Source of the DNA: Melioribacter roseus | GTDB lineage: Bacteria; Bacteroidota; Ignavibacteria; Ignavibacteriales; Melioribacteraceae | Length of the DNA stretch: 64,000 nt | Assembly (NCBI GenBank): GCA_020722065.1 | Contig: DYLK01000005.1 | Coordinates: 1 to 64,000, forward strand | Reading direction: 5' to 3' | In this document: in pieces, positions 26,201 through 37,300 of the stretch | How the letters are laid out: every line of letters starts with the position of its first letter | Position numbering within the stretch: position 1 is the first letter of the stretch | Translations under genes and position numbers: made by a program | The notes under the pieces: model-generated | What the model saw: the letters and a program-made list of their open reading frames with translations, nothing else | What the model was told of the DNA's origin: nothing | Databases searched by the model: none

Positions 26201-26884
26201 CTAATTATTTGAATTTACGATTTTCTTAAATATTTCTAAATCAGTAGCAGTTGTTATCTTGAAGTTGAATTCCGAGCCTTCAACTAAATGAATATCAAAA
26301 CCAGCATTTTTAACTAACGAAGAATCATCAGTTGCAATAAAATTAGTATTCTCACAAAAAATAAAAGATTCTTTTAAGATTTTAAAAGAGAAAATTTGTG
26401 GTGTTTGTACGTAAAAAACATTTTCACGAGGAATGTATTTTTCTGCGATAGAATTTCCGATTAGCAACGTGTCCTTTGCTTTTATTGCCACAATTGCAGA
26501 TTGATGAATTTTAGCTTTTTCAATTGCATTTTTAAGAATTAATTTCGGTAATAAAGGTCTGGCGGCATCGTGAATTAGAATTAAATCAGAATCTTCTGCA
26601 GTAATAGAAAAAAGGGCGTTAGCAACGGACTTTTGTCTTGTTTCTCCGCCCTTTACAACTTTTGAAATTTTTGTAAATCCGTAATTATCCTTTATTTGTC
26701 GAATTTGGTCGAAATATTCAGTTTGGGCTGAAATAATAATTTCATCGATTAAACCACAATTTTGAAAAATATCAATTGTGTAGGCAATTATTTCCTTTCC
26801 AAATACTTTTAAATATTGCTTCGGAATTTGTTCACCAAGTCTTAAACCATTTCCAGCAGCAGGAATAATTACAATATTTTTCAT
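26201..26884 (-). CDS. ispD: 2-C-methyl-D-erythritol 4-phosphate cytidylyltransferase
   Basis: 227 residues, normal length. It joins CTP and methylerythritol 4-phosphate in the non-mevalonate isoprenoid pathway. Signature segments are the CTP-binding 'IIPAAGNGLRLGEQIPKQYL', 'GGETRQKSVANAL', 'LIHDAARPLL', 'VQTPQIF' and 'TDDSSLVKNAG'. Its ATG shares its A with the queA stop codon (TAATG), so it is translated from the queA message. Confidence 0.94.
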   Translation of the reverse strand: MKNIVIIPAAGNGLRLGEQIPKQYLKVFGKEIIAYTIDIFQNCGLIDEIIISAQTEYFDQIRQIKDNYGFTKISKVVKGGETRQKSVANALFSITAEDSDLILIHDAARPLLPKLILKNAIEKAKIHQSAIVAIKAKDTLLIGNSIAEKYIPRENVFYVQTPQIFSFKILKESFIFCENTNFIATDDSSLVKNAGFDIHLVEGSEFNFKITTATDLEIFKKIVNSNN

Positions 26885-27921
26885 TATAAAATAAGCATTG
26901 CATCGCCATAACTATAAAAGCGATATTTTTCTTTAACAGCTTTTTTATAAGCATCCATTACAAAATCATAACCTCCGAAAGCAGCAACTAACATAATTAG
27001 CGTTGATGCGGGTTGGTGGAAATTTGTTATTAATTTTTTTGTAATATAGAAATCATAAGGTGGATAAATGAATTTATCTGTCCAACCTCTATTTGGTTTT
27101 AGATAACCTTCAGCAGTTACACTACTTTCCAAAGCGCGACAAGTACTTGTTCCAACAACAAAAATATTTTTCTTTGCTTTAATTGCTTCAGTAACTATTT
27201 CAGCAGTTTCTTGTGGTACTTCAAAAAATTCAGAATCCATTCTATGTTTTGTTAAATCTTCAACTTCAACTGTACGAAAAGTGCCAATTCCAATATGAAG
27301 TAAAACTGGAACAACTTTTATTCCTTTTTTCTTGATTTTCTTTAGTAATTCTTTTGTAAAATGTAAACCTGCAGTTGGAGCTGCAACGGAACCAAAAGTA
27401 GTAGCATAAACTGTTTGGTAATTCTCTTTGTCTTCAGAAATTGGATCTCTTTTAATATATGGTGGCAAAGGAGTTGTGCCATTTTTTTCAATGGCTTCGA
27501 AAATATTACCAGCATCTTTATTAAAGCGAACTGTTCTTCCTCGTGAAGTCGTGTTATCAATTACTTCGCACCAGAGTTCATCGTTAAAATAAATTCTATT
27601 TCCAATTCTAACTTTTCTTGCAGGATCAACAATTACGTCCCAAATATTTTCATCTTTATTTAGTTCACGTAAAACAAAAACTTCAATTTTAGCATTTGTT
27701 CTTTCTTTATTCCCATACAATCTGGCTTGCATTACTTTTGATTCATTTATAACTAATACGTCTCCTTTTGACATATAATCTATAATATCTTCAAAAGTTT
27801 TATTCTCAATTTCCTGAGTTTTTCTGTTAAGAACCATCATCCTTGATTTGTCTCGTTCTTCAACTGGGAATTTAGCTATCAAGTTTGTTGGAATTTTATA
27901 TTGATAATCTGATAATTTCAT
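26884..27921 (-). CDS. queA: tRNA preQ1(34) S-adenosylmethionine ribosyltransferase-isomerase
   Basis: 345 residues from the ATG that follows a strong GGAG site with 5-nt spacing; a possible upstream start (27939) adds six residues and ignores that site. The enzyme makes epoxyqueuosine at the wobble base of GUN-decoding tRNAs. Family blocks: 'YQYKIPTNLIAKFPVEERDKSRMMVLNR', 'GDVLVINESKVMQARLYG', 'GTTPLPPYIKR', 'AAPTAGLHFT', 'HIGIGTFRTVEVEDLTKHRMDSE' and 'TNFHQPASTLIMLVAAF'. It is the first gene of a queA-ispD pair. Confidence 0.95.
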   Translation of the reverse strand: MKLSDYQYKIPTNLIAKFPVEERDKSRMMVLNRKTQEIENKTFEDIIDYMSKGDVLVINESKVMQARLYGNKERTNAKIEVFVLRELNKDENIWDVIVDPARKVRIGNRIYFNDELWCEVIDNTTSRGRTVRFNKDAGNIFEAIEKNGTTPLPPYIKRDPISEDKENYQTVYATTFGSVAAPTAGLHFTKELLKKIKKKGIKVVPVLLHIGIGTFRTVEVEDLTKHRMDSEFFEVPQETAEIVTEAIKAKKNIFVVGTSTCRALESSVTAEGYLKPNRGWTDKFIYPPYDFYITKKLITNFHQPASTLIMLVAAFGGYDFVMDAYKKAVKEKYRFYSYGDAMLIL

Positions 27922-27988
27922 TTGTTCTCCTATCATCATCTAACACATAATTATCTATATATATATGTTTTGATTGAAGAAAATCAAC

Positions 27989-28014
27989 GGGATCTTCAAA
28001 TTAATGAAGACCCC
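27989..28014 (-). terminator. Hairpin terminator after ppdK
   Basis: Stem GGGaTCTTCA / TGAAGAcCCC (10 bp with one A-C mismatch) around a 6-nt loop, 20 nt beyond the ppdK stop codon on the minus strand and followed there by the T-rich GATTTTCTTC. It probably ends the long smc-lpx-ppdK directon. Confidence 0.65.
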
Positions 28015-28033
28015 GAAAGTTAATTAATACTTA

Positions 28034-30799
28034 CTATTTTTTCTTTAAATCACGAATTGCGGCACGAGCTGCTGCTAATTTTGCAATTGGCACTCGGAAA
28101 GGTGAGCAACTTACGTAATTCAAACCAGCTCTGTGGCAGAATTCCACAGATTCAGGTTCGCCACCGTGTTCTCCGCATATTCCAACTTTTAAGTCTGGTC
28201 GAACAGAACGACCTTTTTGTGTTCCAATTTCAACTAATTGTCCAACACCTTCTTGGTCCAAACTTTCGAAAGGATCTCGTGGAAGAATTTCTTTTTCGAT
28301 ATACATAGGTAAAAATTTACCAGAATCATCTCTTGAAAGTCCAAAGGTTGTTTGAGTTAAATCGTTTGTTCCAAAGCTAAAGAATTCAGCAACTTCAGCA
28401 ATTTTATTTGCGGTTAAAGCAGCTCTTGGAAGTTCAATCATTGTCCCAACCATGTATGCAACTTTCTTCCCTTTTTCTGCAAAAACTTGTTCTGCCACTT
28501 TTCTTACGATAGCTGCTTGTCCTTTTAATTCATTAACGTGTCCAACAAGTGGAATCATAATTTCTGGTTTTACTTTGATTCCCTTATTCGCAACATTAAC
28601 AGCAGCTTCAAGAATAGCACGAGCTTGCATTTCTGTAATTTCTGGGAAAGCTGTTCCAAGTCGGCAACCTCTAAAACCAAGCATTGGGTTAAATTCGTGT
28701 AAACTTTCAATTTTTTCTTTGATTTTCTTTACAGAAACTCCCATTGTCGTAGCCATTTCTTCAATGTCTTTCTTTTCTTGAGGTAAGAATTCATGAAGTG
28801 GCGGATCCAAAGTTCTAATTGTAACAGGCAAACCTTTCATAACTTCAAAAATACCTTCAAAATCAGAACGTTGAAGTTCGAGTAATTTGGCTAATGCTAC
28901 TTTTCTTCCTTCTAAAGTATCAGAAAGAATCATTTCTCGCACGGCAACTATTCTATCTCCGCCAAAAAACATGTGTTCTGTTCTTGTTAATCCAATTCCT
29001 TCAGCACCAAAAGCAATTGCATTTGCAGATTGATCTGGTTGGTCAGCATTTGTTCTAATTCCAAGTTTTCTAAATTGGTCAGCCCAAGTCATTAAATCTT
29101 TATATGTTTTGTAAACATCAGATTTTTTTGAATCTAATTCTTTTGTGATTAAAACTTGAACAACTTCAGAAGGTTTTGTATTGATTTGTCCAGAGATAAC
29201 TTCTCCAGTAGTTCCATCTATAGAAATGAAATCACCTTCTTTTAAAACGATATCTTTTCCTTCAACAGTCATTGTACCTTTTTGGTAATCAATACTTAAG
29301 GCACCAGCACCAGCAACGCAAACTTTACCCATTTGACGGGCAACAAGTGCTGCGTGCGAAGTCATTCCACCTTTGGCAGTTAGGATTCCTTCGGATGCGT
29401 TCATACCTTTAATATCTTCGGGTGATGTTTCATTTCTTACTAAAATAACTTTTTCGCCTTTTGCTTTCATTTCGGCTGCATCTTGTGCTGAAAAAGCAAT
29501 TCTACCTGAAGCTGCACCGGGTCCAGCATTCAAACCTTTTGTCAAAAGTTTGCCATTTTTAATTAAGTTTGACTTTTCTTCATTATCAAAAATAGGGCGG
29601 AGCAGTTGGTTTAATTGTTCAGGTTCAATTCGCATTAATGCTTCTTCTTTCGAAATTAATTTTTCGCGAACCATATCTACAGCAATTTTTACTGCTGCAA
29701 AACCTGTACGTTTACCAACACGTGTTTGTAACATCCAAAGTTTGCCTTGTTGAATTGTAAACTCAATGTCCATCATATCTTTATAATGTTTTTCTAATTT
29801 TAAGCGGATTTCATCAAGTTCTTTGTAAACAACGGGATTTTTCTTTTTCAAATCAGATATTGGTTGTGGAGTTCTAATTCCAGCAACAACATCTTCTCCT
29901 TGAGCATTCATTAAATATTCGCCGTAGAAATAATTATCGCCAGTAGCAGCGTCTCTTGTAAATGCTACACCAGTACCAGAATCTTCACCCATATTTCCAA
30001 AAACCATTGATTGAACGTTCACAGCAGTTCCCCAAGATGCAGGAATATTATTCAATTTTCGGTAAATAATAGCTCGTTCATTATTCCAAGAACCAAAAAC
30101 TGCTCCAATTGCTCCCCAAAGTTGAACTTTAGGATCTTCAGGAAAATCATTTCCAGTTTTATTTTTTATTGCAGTTTTAAATTCTGATACTAGTTCTTTA
30201 AGGTCTTCAGTTTTGAATTCGGTATCGAATTTTATTCCAAGTTTATGTTTTTTCTTTTCTATAATTACTTCAAAAGGATCTTCATCAGTTTTTGATTCAG
30301 GTTTCAAACCCAAAACAACATCGCCGTACATTTGTACAAATCTTCTGTAAGAATCATACACAAAACGAGGATTGTTAGTTTTTGCTATTAATCCTTCAAC
30401 AGTTAAATCATTTAGACCAAGATTTAATATTGTATCCATCATTCCTGGCATTGATGCTCGTGCACCACTTCTAACAGAAACAAGCAATGGATTTTTATTA
30501 TCACCGAATTTAGCACCCATTACTTTTTCAATTTTTGCCAAAGATTCATTTACTTCCGCTTCCAAAGTTTTAGGATATGTTTGTTTGTGTTCATAGAAAT
30601 ATGTACAAACCTCTGTTGTAATTGTAAAGCCAGCTGGAACTGGAATACCAATATTAACCATTTCTGCTAAGTTTGCACCTTTACCACCAAGTAGGTTTTT
30701 CATTTCAGCTTTACCTTCAGCTTTTTTACCTCCAAAGAAATATACATACTTTGGAGATTTTGCTTTTACTGCTTTTTTGGAATCAGCTTTTTTAGCCAT
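28034..30799 (-). CDS. ppdK: Pyruvate, phosphate dikinase
   Basis: 921 residues, somewhat longer than usual because of a Lys/Ala-rich start. It interconverts pyruvate, ATP and phosphate with PEP, AMP and pyrophosphate. Domain order is standard: nucleotide-binding domain ('[23 protein letters not shown]', '[24 protein letters not shown]'), the swivelling domain with phosphorylated His in '[15 protein letters not shown]' (about residue 480), and the PEP/pyruvate barrel ('RTEHMFFG', '[14 protein letters not shown]', '[19 protein letters not shown]', catalytic Cys region '[17 protein letters not shown]'). It is last in the minus-strand directon, 15 nt after lpxK, with a CGGAGG-type ribosome-binding site. 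Confidence 0.96.
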   Translation of the reverse strand: MAKKADSKKAVKAKSPKYVYFFGGKKAEGKAEMKNLLGGKGANLAEMVNIGIPVPAGFTITTEVCTYFYEHKQTYPKTLEAEVNESLAKIEKVMGAKFGDNKNPLLVSVRSGARASMPGMMDTILNLGLNDLTVEGLIAKTNNPRFVYDSYRRFVQMYGDVVLGLKPESKTDEDPFEVIIEKKKHKLGIKFDTEFKTEDLKELVSEFKTAIKNKTGNDFPEDPKVQLWGAIGAVFGSWNNERAIIYRKLNNIPASWGTAVNVQSMVFGNMGEDSGTGVAFTRDAATGDNYFYGEYLMNAQGEDVVAGIRTPQPISDLKKKNPVVYKELDEIRLKLEKHYKDMMDIEFTIQQGKLWMLQTRVGKRTGFAAVKIAVDMVREKLISKEEALMRIEPEQLNQLLRPIFDNEEKSNLIKNGKLLTKGLNAGPGAASGRIAFSAQDAAEMKAKGEKVILVRNETSPEDIKGMNASEGILTAKGGMTSHAALVARQMGKVCVAGAGALSIDYQKGTMTVEGKDIVLKEGDFISIDGTTGEVISGQINTKPSEVVQVLITKELDSKKSDVYKTYKDLMTWADQFRKLGIRTNADQPDQSANAIAFGAEGIGLTRTEHMFFGGDRIVAVREMILSDTLEGRKVALAKLLELQRSDFEGIFEVMKGLPVTIRTLDPPLHEFLPQEKKDIEEMATTMGVSVKKIKEKIESLHEFNPMLGFRGCRLGTAFPEITEMQARAILEAAVNVANKGIKVKPEIMIPLVGHVNELKGQAAIVRKVAEQVFAEKGKKVAYMVGTMIELPRAALTANKIAEVAEFFSFGTNDLTQTTFGLSRDDSGKFLPMYIEKEILPRDPFESLDQEGVGQLVEIGTQKGRSVRPDLKVGICGEHGGEPESVEFCHRAGLNYVSCSPFRVPIAKLAAARAAIRDLKKK

Positions 30800-30814
30800 T
30801 TTTTCCTCCGTTTA

Positions 30815-31861
30815 TTAATTGATTTTATTTAATAATAATATTTTGAACTTTTCTTGTTCTTCTAATTGAAGACTAATTTTTGAGTAAAATATGTCAATAT
30901 CATCCAACTCTTTTGAAAAATTCACCAATTTAACAGCATCTTTTTCAGTTGTAATTACAGAGTATGAATTTGTTTCGTAGAATTGCTTTCGGATGTATTG
31001 AACTTCTTTATTTGTATAGAATTTATGGTCTTTGAAAATGAGTTGATTTGTTACATCTATATTTACTTTGTTTAATGATGTAAAAAACGATTCTGGTTTT
31101 GCAATTCCAGAAACAAGCAAACTTTTTTGTCCTACAAAATCTTGGGCAGTGTAATCTTTTTTCGTTTTAATGTCAATAAATCCTTCTAAAAAGTAATTTG
31201 CATAAAACACAGGTTTTGATTCAAGAAATTCTTCCAAATTTTGAGGTATATTTTTCTTTGGACTGAATTTTCTATTGATTATTACAACATCAGCTCTGTG
31301 AATTGAATCAAACGATTCTCGCATCATTCCAGATGGTAAATACATTTTATCTAAAGAATTCTCGGAAAGAATAAATTCTTGGTCGAGTAAAAGAATATTT
31401 ACATCTCGCCAAATCCAGCGATGTTGAAATGCGTCATCTAAAATTAGTACTTTATTCTGAAATTTATCGTAGAGTAATTTTGCTCCTAAAACTCTATTTT
31501 CAGAAACCGCAGTTGGGACTGAAACTGAATTGGAAGTAAGAATTATTTCATCACCACATTCTTTTGCCGTGCAAACAAAATCATTCCCATCATAAACTAA
31601 TCGAAATCCTTTGGATTTTCTTCCGTAACCTCTACTTAAAATTGCGTTTGAAATACCCATTTCTGAAAGCAATTTTGAAATGGAAATTACAGTTGGGGTT
31701 TTGCCTGTTCCACCTAATGTTAAATTCCCGACTGAAATTACCTTTGATTGAACTTTTTTTGATTTGAAAATTCCTAAATCGAAAAGTGAATTCCTTGCAG
31801 AAATTACAATTGAATACAAAACCGAAAAGGGAAGTAATATAATTTTAATAATTGTTAGCAA
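30815..31861 (-). CDS. lpxK: Tetraacyldisaccharide 4'-kinase
   Basis: 348 residues. It phosphorylates the 4' position of the lipid A disaccharide at the inner membrane. The P-loop lies in 'VGNLTLGGTGKTPTVI' (about 45-60), followed by 'ILSRGYGRKSKG', 'GDEIILTS' and 'ILDDAFQHRWIWRDVNILLLD'; an N-terminal hydrophobic segment anchors it. It overlaps the DUF374 acyltransferase gene by 7 nt. With lpxB two genes upstream this is a lipid A segment of the directon. Confidence 0.94.
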   Translation of the reverse strand: MLTIIKIILLPFSVLYSIVISARNSLFDLGIFKSKKVQSKVISVGNLTLGGTGKTPTVISISKLLSEMGISNAILSRGYGRKSKGFRLVYDGNDFVCTAKECGDEIILTSNSVSVPTAVSENRVLGAKLLYDKFQNKVLILDDAFQHRWIWRDVNILLLDQEFILSENSLDKMYLPSGMMRESFDSIHRADVVIINRKFSPKKNIPQNLEEFLESKPVFYANYFLEGFIDIKTKKDYTAQDFVGQKSLLVSGIAKPESFFTSLNKVNIDVTNQLIFKDHKFYTNKEVQYIRKQFYETNSYSVITTEKDAVKLVNFSKELDDIDIFYSKISLQLEEQEKFKILLLNKIN

Positions 31862-32508
31862 TTTTCATCAATCTTTCTTTGTTCAGATAAAAATCTTTCA
31901 TTTAATTGTTTTATAAATAAATCAGTTTCATCATAATTTAGATTAGCATCAATATTAATTGGTTCACTTATTTCTAATTTAATTTTTGAAAAAGGTTTTG
32001 GAATTTGAAATTTGTCCCAACTTTTTAGAAACCAACTTTTTTCAGCACAAACTGAAATCAAAAAAATTGGTTTATTCATTTTTTTCGCTAAAACTACTGT
32101 ACCTGGCTTCATTTTATAAATTGGTCCTGTTGGTCCGTCTGGTGTAATTGCAACAGAAAAACCATTTTCTATACTTTCTTCAAGTAATTTTAACGCTTCT
32201 TTTCCACCAATGTGCGATGAACCACGAATTATTTTATAATTCCAATTTTCAAGAATCCGTGACAAAATTTCACCGTCTTTACTTAAACTGACAAGTGCTG
32301 AAATATGAAATTTACGAAGGAAAAACCAAGGAATTAACATTTTTCCGTGCCAAAAAGCTGCAATAAATTGATTACCGTTTTTTGCATAATTTTCAAGTAC
32401 ATTAGCATTTTTCACTTGAATTTTGTATGTAAGCAAAACTATATTAATTACAATTGGTAGCAATCTATTTCCCAAAAAATGTAATATTTTCTTTTTAATT
32501 GATTTCAC
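31855..32508 (-). CDS. DUF374 lysophospholipid-acyltransferase-like protein
   Basis: 217 residues of the COG2121/DUF374 family, related to lipid A and lysophospholipid acyltransferases. The segments 'FIAAFWHGKMLIPWFF', 'LVSLSKDGEILSRILENW', 'IRGSSHIGGKEALKLL', 'VAITPDGPTGPIYKMKPGTVVLAKKMNKPI' are characteristic; His of FWHGKM with the downstream acidic residue replaces the HX4D motif. It has an N-terminal membrane segment (about 13-30). It lies between lpxB and lpxK, overlapping both by 4 and 7 nt, so it most likely adds an acyl chain during lipid A assembly. That role is inferred from position. Confidence 0.88.
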   Translation of the reverse strand: MKSIKKKILHFLGNRLLPIVINIVLLTYKIQVKNANVLENYAKNGNQFIAAFWHGKMLIPWFFLRKFHISALVSLSKDGEILSRILENWNYKIIRGSSHIGGKEALKLLEESIENGFSVAITPDGPTGPIYKMKPGTVVLAKKMNKPIFLISVCAEKSWFLKSWDKFQIPKPFSKIKLEISEPINIDANLNYDETDLFIKQLNERFLSEQRKIDENC

Positions 32509-33647
32509 ACTAAACCTTGCAAAATGCTTTCGGCTAAATTTGTGGCATTTGGGACGTCAAGTTTTTCTTCAATTATTTTCAGATTGTTTTTCAGAGATTG
32601 CAATTTTTCGGGATTTTCAAATAAATCTGAAATGAAATTGACTAACTTTTCGCTTTTTAAGTCATTTTGAATAAATTCAGTAATAATTAATTTTTCGGCA
32701 ACAATATTTACTAACGAAATTGTTTCCATTTTTATCAAAAATTTAGCAATTAAATATGTAATAAAACTTGTTTTATAAACAGAAACGTAAGGAAGTTGAA
32801 ATAATCCAGCTTCAAGTGTTGAAGTTCCAGATTTGATAATCCCAAATTTGGAATATTTCTGAAGTTCATAATTTTTATTAGAAATTAGCTTAATTCCAGA
32901 ATCTCGTATGAATTTGGAATAATTTTCTATGGAAATATTTGAAGCTGCAGCAACAACAATTTGTAAATTGTATTTTTTTGATAAAATATCAGCCGCTTTC
33001 AGAATTTCTTCAAAGATTAGTTCTATTTCGTGTTTCCTGCTTCCTGGCATCAGAAGAAGAATTTCTTTATTTATATCAAGATTATATTGTTCAAAAAAAT
33101 CTTCTTTTGATTGGAATTCGTAATTCTTTATTCTTTTAATTAATGGATGTCCGACAAATTCAGCAACAATTCCAAATTTTTGGAAAAATTTAACTTCAAA
33201 TGGAAATAGCACAAACAATCTATCAATTATTGTTTTCATTTTCTTCGCTCTACCTTGTCCCCAAGCCCAAAGTTGTGGCGAAATGTAATAGAATACTTTA
33301 ACTTTATACTTTTTTAGAGTTTTTGCAAAATTCAGATTAAACCCTGGATAATCAATCAGAATTGCATTTTTAATTTGGTTAGTTTTAACAAAATTGAGCA
33401 GAATTTTCTTTGATTTCATAATAAACGGCAAATGTTTGATAACTTCAGTAACTCCTAGAAAAGAAAAATCTTTAATGTTGAAAATAGCATTTAAGCCAGC
33501 TTCAATCATTTTATTTCCACCAACTCCATAAAATTCCAAATTTGGATTTTTGGCTAACATCTCAGAAATTAGAGAAGAACCGTGTAAATCGCCTGAATCT
33601 TCACCAGCAATTATTAGAATTTTATTATTTGTCGAAATATTATTCAT
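32505..33647 (-). CDS. lpxB: Lipid-A-disaccharide synthase
   Basis: 380 residues, full length. A GT19 inverting glycosyltransferase that joins UDP-diacylglucosamine and lipid X. Landmarks: 'ILIIAGEDSGDLHGSSLISEML', 'GVGGNKMIEAGL', 'DYPGFNLNFAKTLKKYKVKVFYYISPQLWAWGQGRAKKMK', 'DRLFVLFPFEVKFFQKFGI', 'FVGHPL', 'LMPGSRKHEIE' and 'SGTSTLEAGLFQLPYVSVYKTS'. It begins one base after the HAD phosphatase and overlaps the DUF374 gene by 4 nt. Confidence 0.95.
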   Translation of the reverse strand: MNNISTNNKILIIAGEDSGDLHGSSLISEMLAKNPNLEFYGVGGNKMIEAGLNAIFNIKDFSFLGVTEVIKHLPFIMKSKKILLNFVKTNQIKNAILIDYPGFNLNFAKTLKKYKVKVFYYISPQLWAWGQGRAKKMKTIIDRLFVLFPFEVKFFQKFGIVAEFVGHPLIKRIKNYEFQSKEDFFEQYNLDINKEILLLMPGSRKHEIELIFEEILKAADILSKKYNLQIVVAAASNISIENYSKFIRDSGIKLISNKNYELQKYSKFGIIKSGTSTLEAGLFQLPYVSVYKTSFITYLIAKFLIKMETISLVNIVAEKLIITEFIQNDLKSEKLVNFISDLFENPEKLQSLKNNLKIIEEKLDVPNATNLAESILQGLV

Positions 33648-34376
33648 TTAACCTTGTTCGTAAACTTCTTTTCGTTTTAGGAACGCTTGATGACGTTTTT
33701 TAAGATTCTTTTTGCTTATTAATTCTTCTAATTTTCGCTGAACATCATTAAAATTTTTGTATGGAAAAAAGCTAATTCTATTTTTCTCACAATAACGTAA
33801 AAGAGTTTTTTTTGCGAAAACATAATCGCAAAATTCAACTGGACAAACATCTGAAAATCCATCGCCAACATAAATTGTATAATCTTCATCTGCGGAATTG
33901 TTGATTATGTGATTACGTTTGCAATTAGCACATTTTTGGCAATTTTCATCTCGAAAAGGGAATTGTGGTTTGCAAGAATTCCCTTCGAATTTTGCAATAT
34001 TTGAAAAAGTTGGGAGATATTGTAATTGATATTTCTTCAAAATTCGATTGATATAATAATCAAGTCCATCGCTTAAAACGAAAACATCAATCTCATTTTG
34101 CTTGCAAAACGCAAGAAAACTTTGTAAATAGAAATCAATTTCTACTGAATCTATAAATTCGTTTAGTAATTCTAAATCAATATTATCCAGCATTAAGCAA
34201 AGCATTTCCCAAGTTTGAGTTGATGTAATTTCACCATTTAGCCATTTTTTTACTATTGCAAATGCTTTTTCTTTATCTGTAAAACGAACAAATATTTCTT
34301 CACCGACATCGAAATTTGTTATAGTTCCGTCAAAATCAAGGAATACTTTATATTTTCGAGTTACTTCTTCGGTCAT
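33648..34376 (-). CDS. MtnX-like HAD phosphatase
   Basis: 242 residues of HAD subfamily IB: motif I 'VFLDFDGTITNFD', motif II 'VLSDGLD', motif III/IV 'IYVGDGFSDVCPVEFCDYVFAK'. A cysteine cluster 'CQKCANCKRNH' (about residues 146-156), with the helical cap, resembles MtnX and related small-molecule phosphatases. MtnX dephosphorylates an enolase product in methionine salvage, but no other salvage gene is nearby; here the gene is wedged between smc and lpxB (adjacent to lpxB, one-base overlap with smc). A different phosphate ester, perhaps of cell-envelope metabolism, is possible. Confidence 0.82.
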   Translation of the reverse strand: MTEEVTRKYKVFLDFDGTITNFDVGEEIFVRFTDKEKAFAIVKKWLNGEITSTQTWEMLCLMLDNIDLELLNEFIDSVEIDFYLQSFLAFCKQNEIDVFVLSDGLDYYINRILKKYQLQYLPTFSNIAKFEGNSCKPQFPFRDENCQKCANCKRNHIINNSADEDYTIYVGDGFSDVCPVEFCDYVFAKKTLLRYCEKNRISFFPYKNFNDVQRKLEELISKKNLKKRHQAFLKRKEVYEQG

Positions 34377-37300
34377 TAATTTACGCCAAGTTTTTCATCA
34401 AATTTAATTCCAGCTAATTTCGAAATTCCATCTTCACCCATTGTAACTCCATAAATTGCATCAGAAAAAACCATAGTTTCTTTATTGTGAGTTACAATTA
34501 TAAATTGTGTATTTTCACTGAATTTTCGTATTAGTTTAGTGAATCGATCAATATTCGCATCATCAAGTGGAGCATCAACTTCATCTAAAATACAGAAAGG
34601 TGATGGTTTTACTAGATAGAATGCAAATAATAATGCTGTAGCCGTAAGAGTTTTCTCGCCACCAGAAAGTAACTCAATTGATGTTGGTCGTTTCCCTTTT
34701 GGTTTGGCTGTAATGTTAATTCTTGCTTCCAAAGGATCATCATTTTCTTCCATAATCAAATCTGCTTCGTCCCCTGGGTCAAATAGTGTTTGGAAAATAT
34801 TCTTGAAATTCTGTCTGATTTGCTCGAAAGTTTCTAAAAATTGTTGTTGTGCAGTCTCGTTTATCTCATTTATTGTTGACACTAAATCTTTTTCAGATTC
34901 TATCAAATCGGTCTTTTGTTGAACAAGAAATTCGTAACGTTCTTTTTGTTCTTCATATTCAGCATAAGCCAAAGTATTAATTGGTCCCAAACCCTTAATT
35001 TTTTCTCTGAGATTGGAAATATCTTGTTTTGTTTTTGTAAAGTCGAAAGATTCGACGTCTTCAAATTCCTTTTTCTCAAGTTCAATTGAATATTCTTCTC
35101 TAATATGTGTTTGAAGTGATTCGAATTCAAAAGATAATTTGTTTATTTCCAAATCGTACGTGTGAATTTTATCAGAAAAATTTGTTCGTTCATTACGGAA
35201 TTTTTGCACTTGAGTTTCCAATTCGGTTTGATTTTGACGAACTAAAGCTAATTTCTCTTCGATTTCTTTTCTCGATTCGTAAAGGGAATTTCGTTCACCT
35301 TTTATTTCATCCAATTCAAGAGTTCTTTCTTCAATTCTACTTTTTAATTCAGCAATTTCTATTTCACTTTGTTGAATATTTTCTTTTCTCTTTTTAAGAG
35401 TATCTTCAATTTTTCTTAGATTTGCACGAATTTGCTCGATTTTGTTATGCTCATTTCTCAGCAAACCTTTCGCTTTTTCAAGTTCAATTGATTTATCATT
35501 TTTAGCCTGAAGTAGAATATTAAAATTTTCTTCGAATTTGCTATAATCTGTCTGCAATTTCGTAATTTCAACTAAAATTTCCGACTTCTGCTTTTCTAAA
35601 ATCTCGGCAGTTTGTTTCAGTTCTTCGATTACTAAGTTAGAATTTTCAATTTCGTGCAATTCAGTTGAAATTTGAGTTTCACTATTTTGAATTTGTTCTG
35701 AAAATTTTTCTCTTTCAGATTCCAAACGAGCGATTTGCTTTTCGATATTCACAATTTCTAACGAAACTCTTTTACCTTTTTCGCTTATCATGTCCAAATC
35801 AATTGAATCGAATTCTGCTTGAAGTTTATTCTTTTCAGAAACAACTTTTTCCAATTCAATTTTTCTATTCTCAGATTCTTTCTGTAAATCGAGAACAAGT
35901 TGCTTCCTTCCGAAAAGTGTATCATCTAATTTTGGCAAAGACCCAGCATCAATAATTCCATCTGCCTGAATTAAATCGCCATCCAGAGTAACAAAAGTGA
36001 ATTCAGGGAATTTTTTAGTCATTTCAATTGCGGTAGAAATTGTGGAAACAATAGCTGTTTTAAATAGAATTTTTTTAAAATAAGGATACCATCTTTCTTC
36101 GGTTTGAACGTGATTTATTGTCCAATCGACAAATCCTTTTTCTTTTTCCAATAATTTTATTTTTCGAGTGTCGAAATAATCTGAGAATTTTTCGAAAATT
36201 GATTTTTTCTGATTTGAAAAATTTCCTAATAAAAAGAAAGATGCTTTTCCTAAATCTTGCGTTTTTAGATAATCTATTGCCTTGTTTAAGGAATCTAAAT
36301 TTTCAATTAAAAGGTTGTTTAACACTTTTTTAAGTGCTGCTTCTAAAGCATAGCGGAATTTATCGTCAGTTTTTCCAACATCTGCAAAAAGTGTTTTATC
36401 TTTTTCATTCCATTCATTGTTGCTAATTAGAAATTTGGAACCTTTTGAAACGCCTTCAAGATTCTCAATCAAATTATTAACGAAATCTATTTTATCTTCC
36501 AAAGCAGTTATAAAACTACGCTGATTTGTCTCTTTTTCAAATAATTCTTGAATTCGCAAACCGAGATTTTCTTTTTCATTTTTGAAAGTAACATATTCTT
36601 TTTCGCGTTCTGCAAGAAGATTTTCGGCAAGAATTTTGGATTCGTTAAGTTCATCAATTAAACCAACGGTTTTAGCAATTTCATCTGTCCATTCTTGGAT
36701 TTTGGTGTTTAATATTTCAACTCTTTTTTGTGTTGATTCCACATTTTTGTGTAATGAAAGTATTTCATTATTCTTCTGATTTAATGAAATTTCATAGTTT
36801 TTTAATATCTCTTCTCTAGATTTTAAGAAATTTTGCTTTTCAGAGAGTATATCTTTGTTTTTTTCTACTTCAGATAATTTTTGTTCAAATTCTGATTTGT
36901 TTAAGTCAATAATTTGTTCAAATTTTAGAATATTTTGGTAGGAATCATCAACATTAAATTGATTTTCTTCATTCTGAAAATTCAATTCTTCTATTTCAGA
37001 TTTGTATCTTTCTATATTTTGGGAAAGAGATTTATTCCTTTCAGAAGCTACAGAAATTTCTTGTTGAAACTGATGAAATTGTTCGTTTATTTTCCCAATT
37101 TCAGTTTGCTTCATTCTCAAACTTCGTTCAATTTCGATAACGTTATCGCGAATTGATATTAATTTTAATTCAATTTCATGAATTTGCGAATCAGTTAATT
37201 CTCGATTTTGCTTCAAAATCTCAATTTCAGAAGTTAATTCCTCAATTCTTGAAATCAAGATTGCAAATCTTCTTTCAGAATAATTTAGCTCTTTTTCTCT

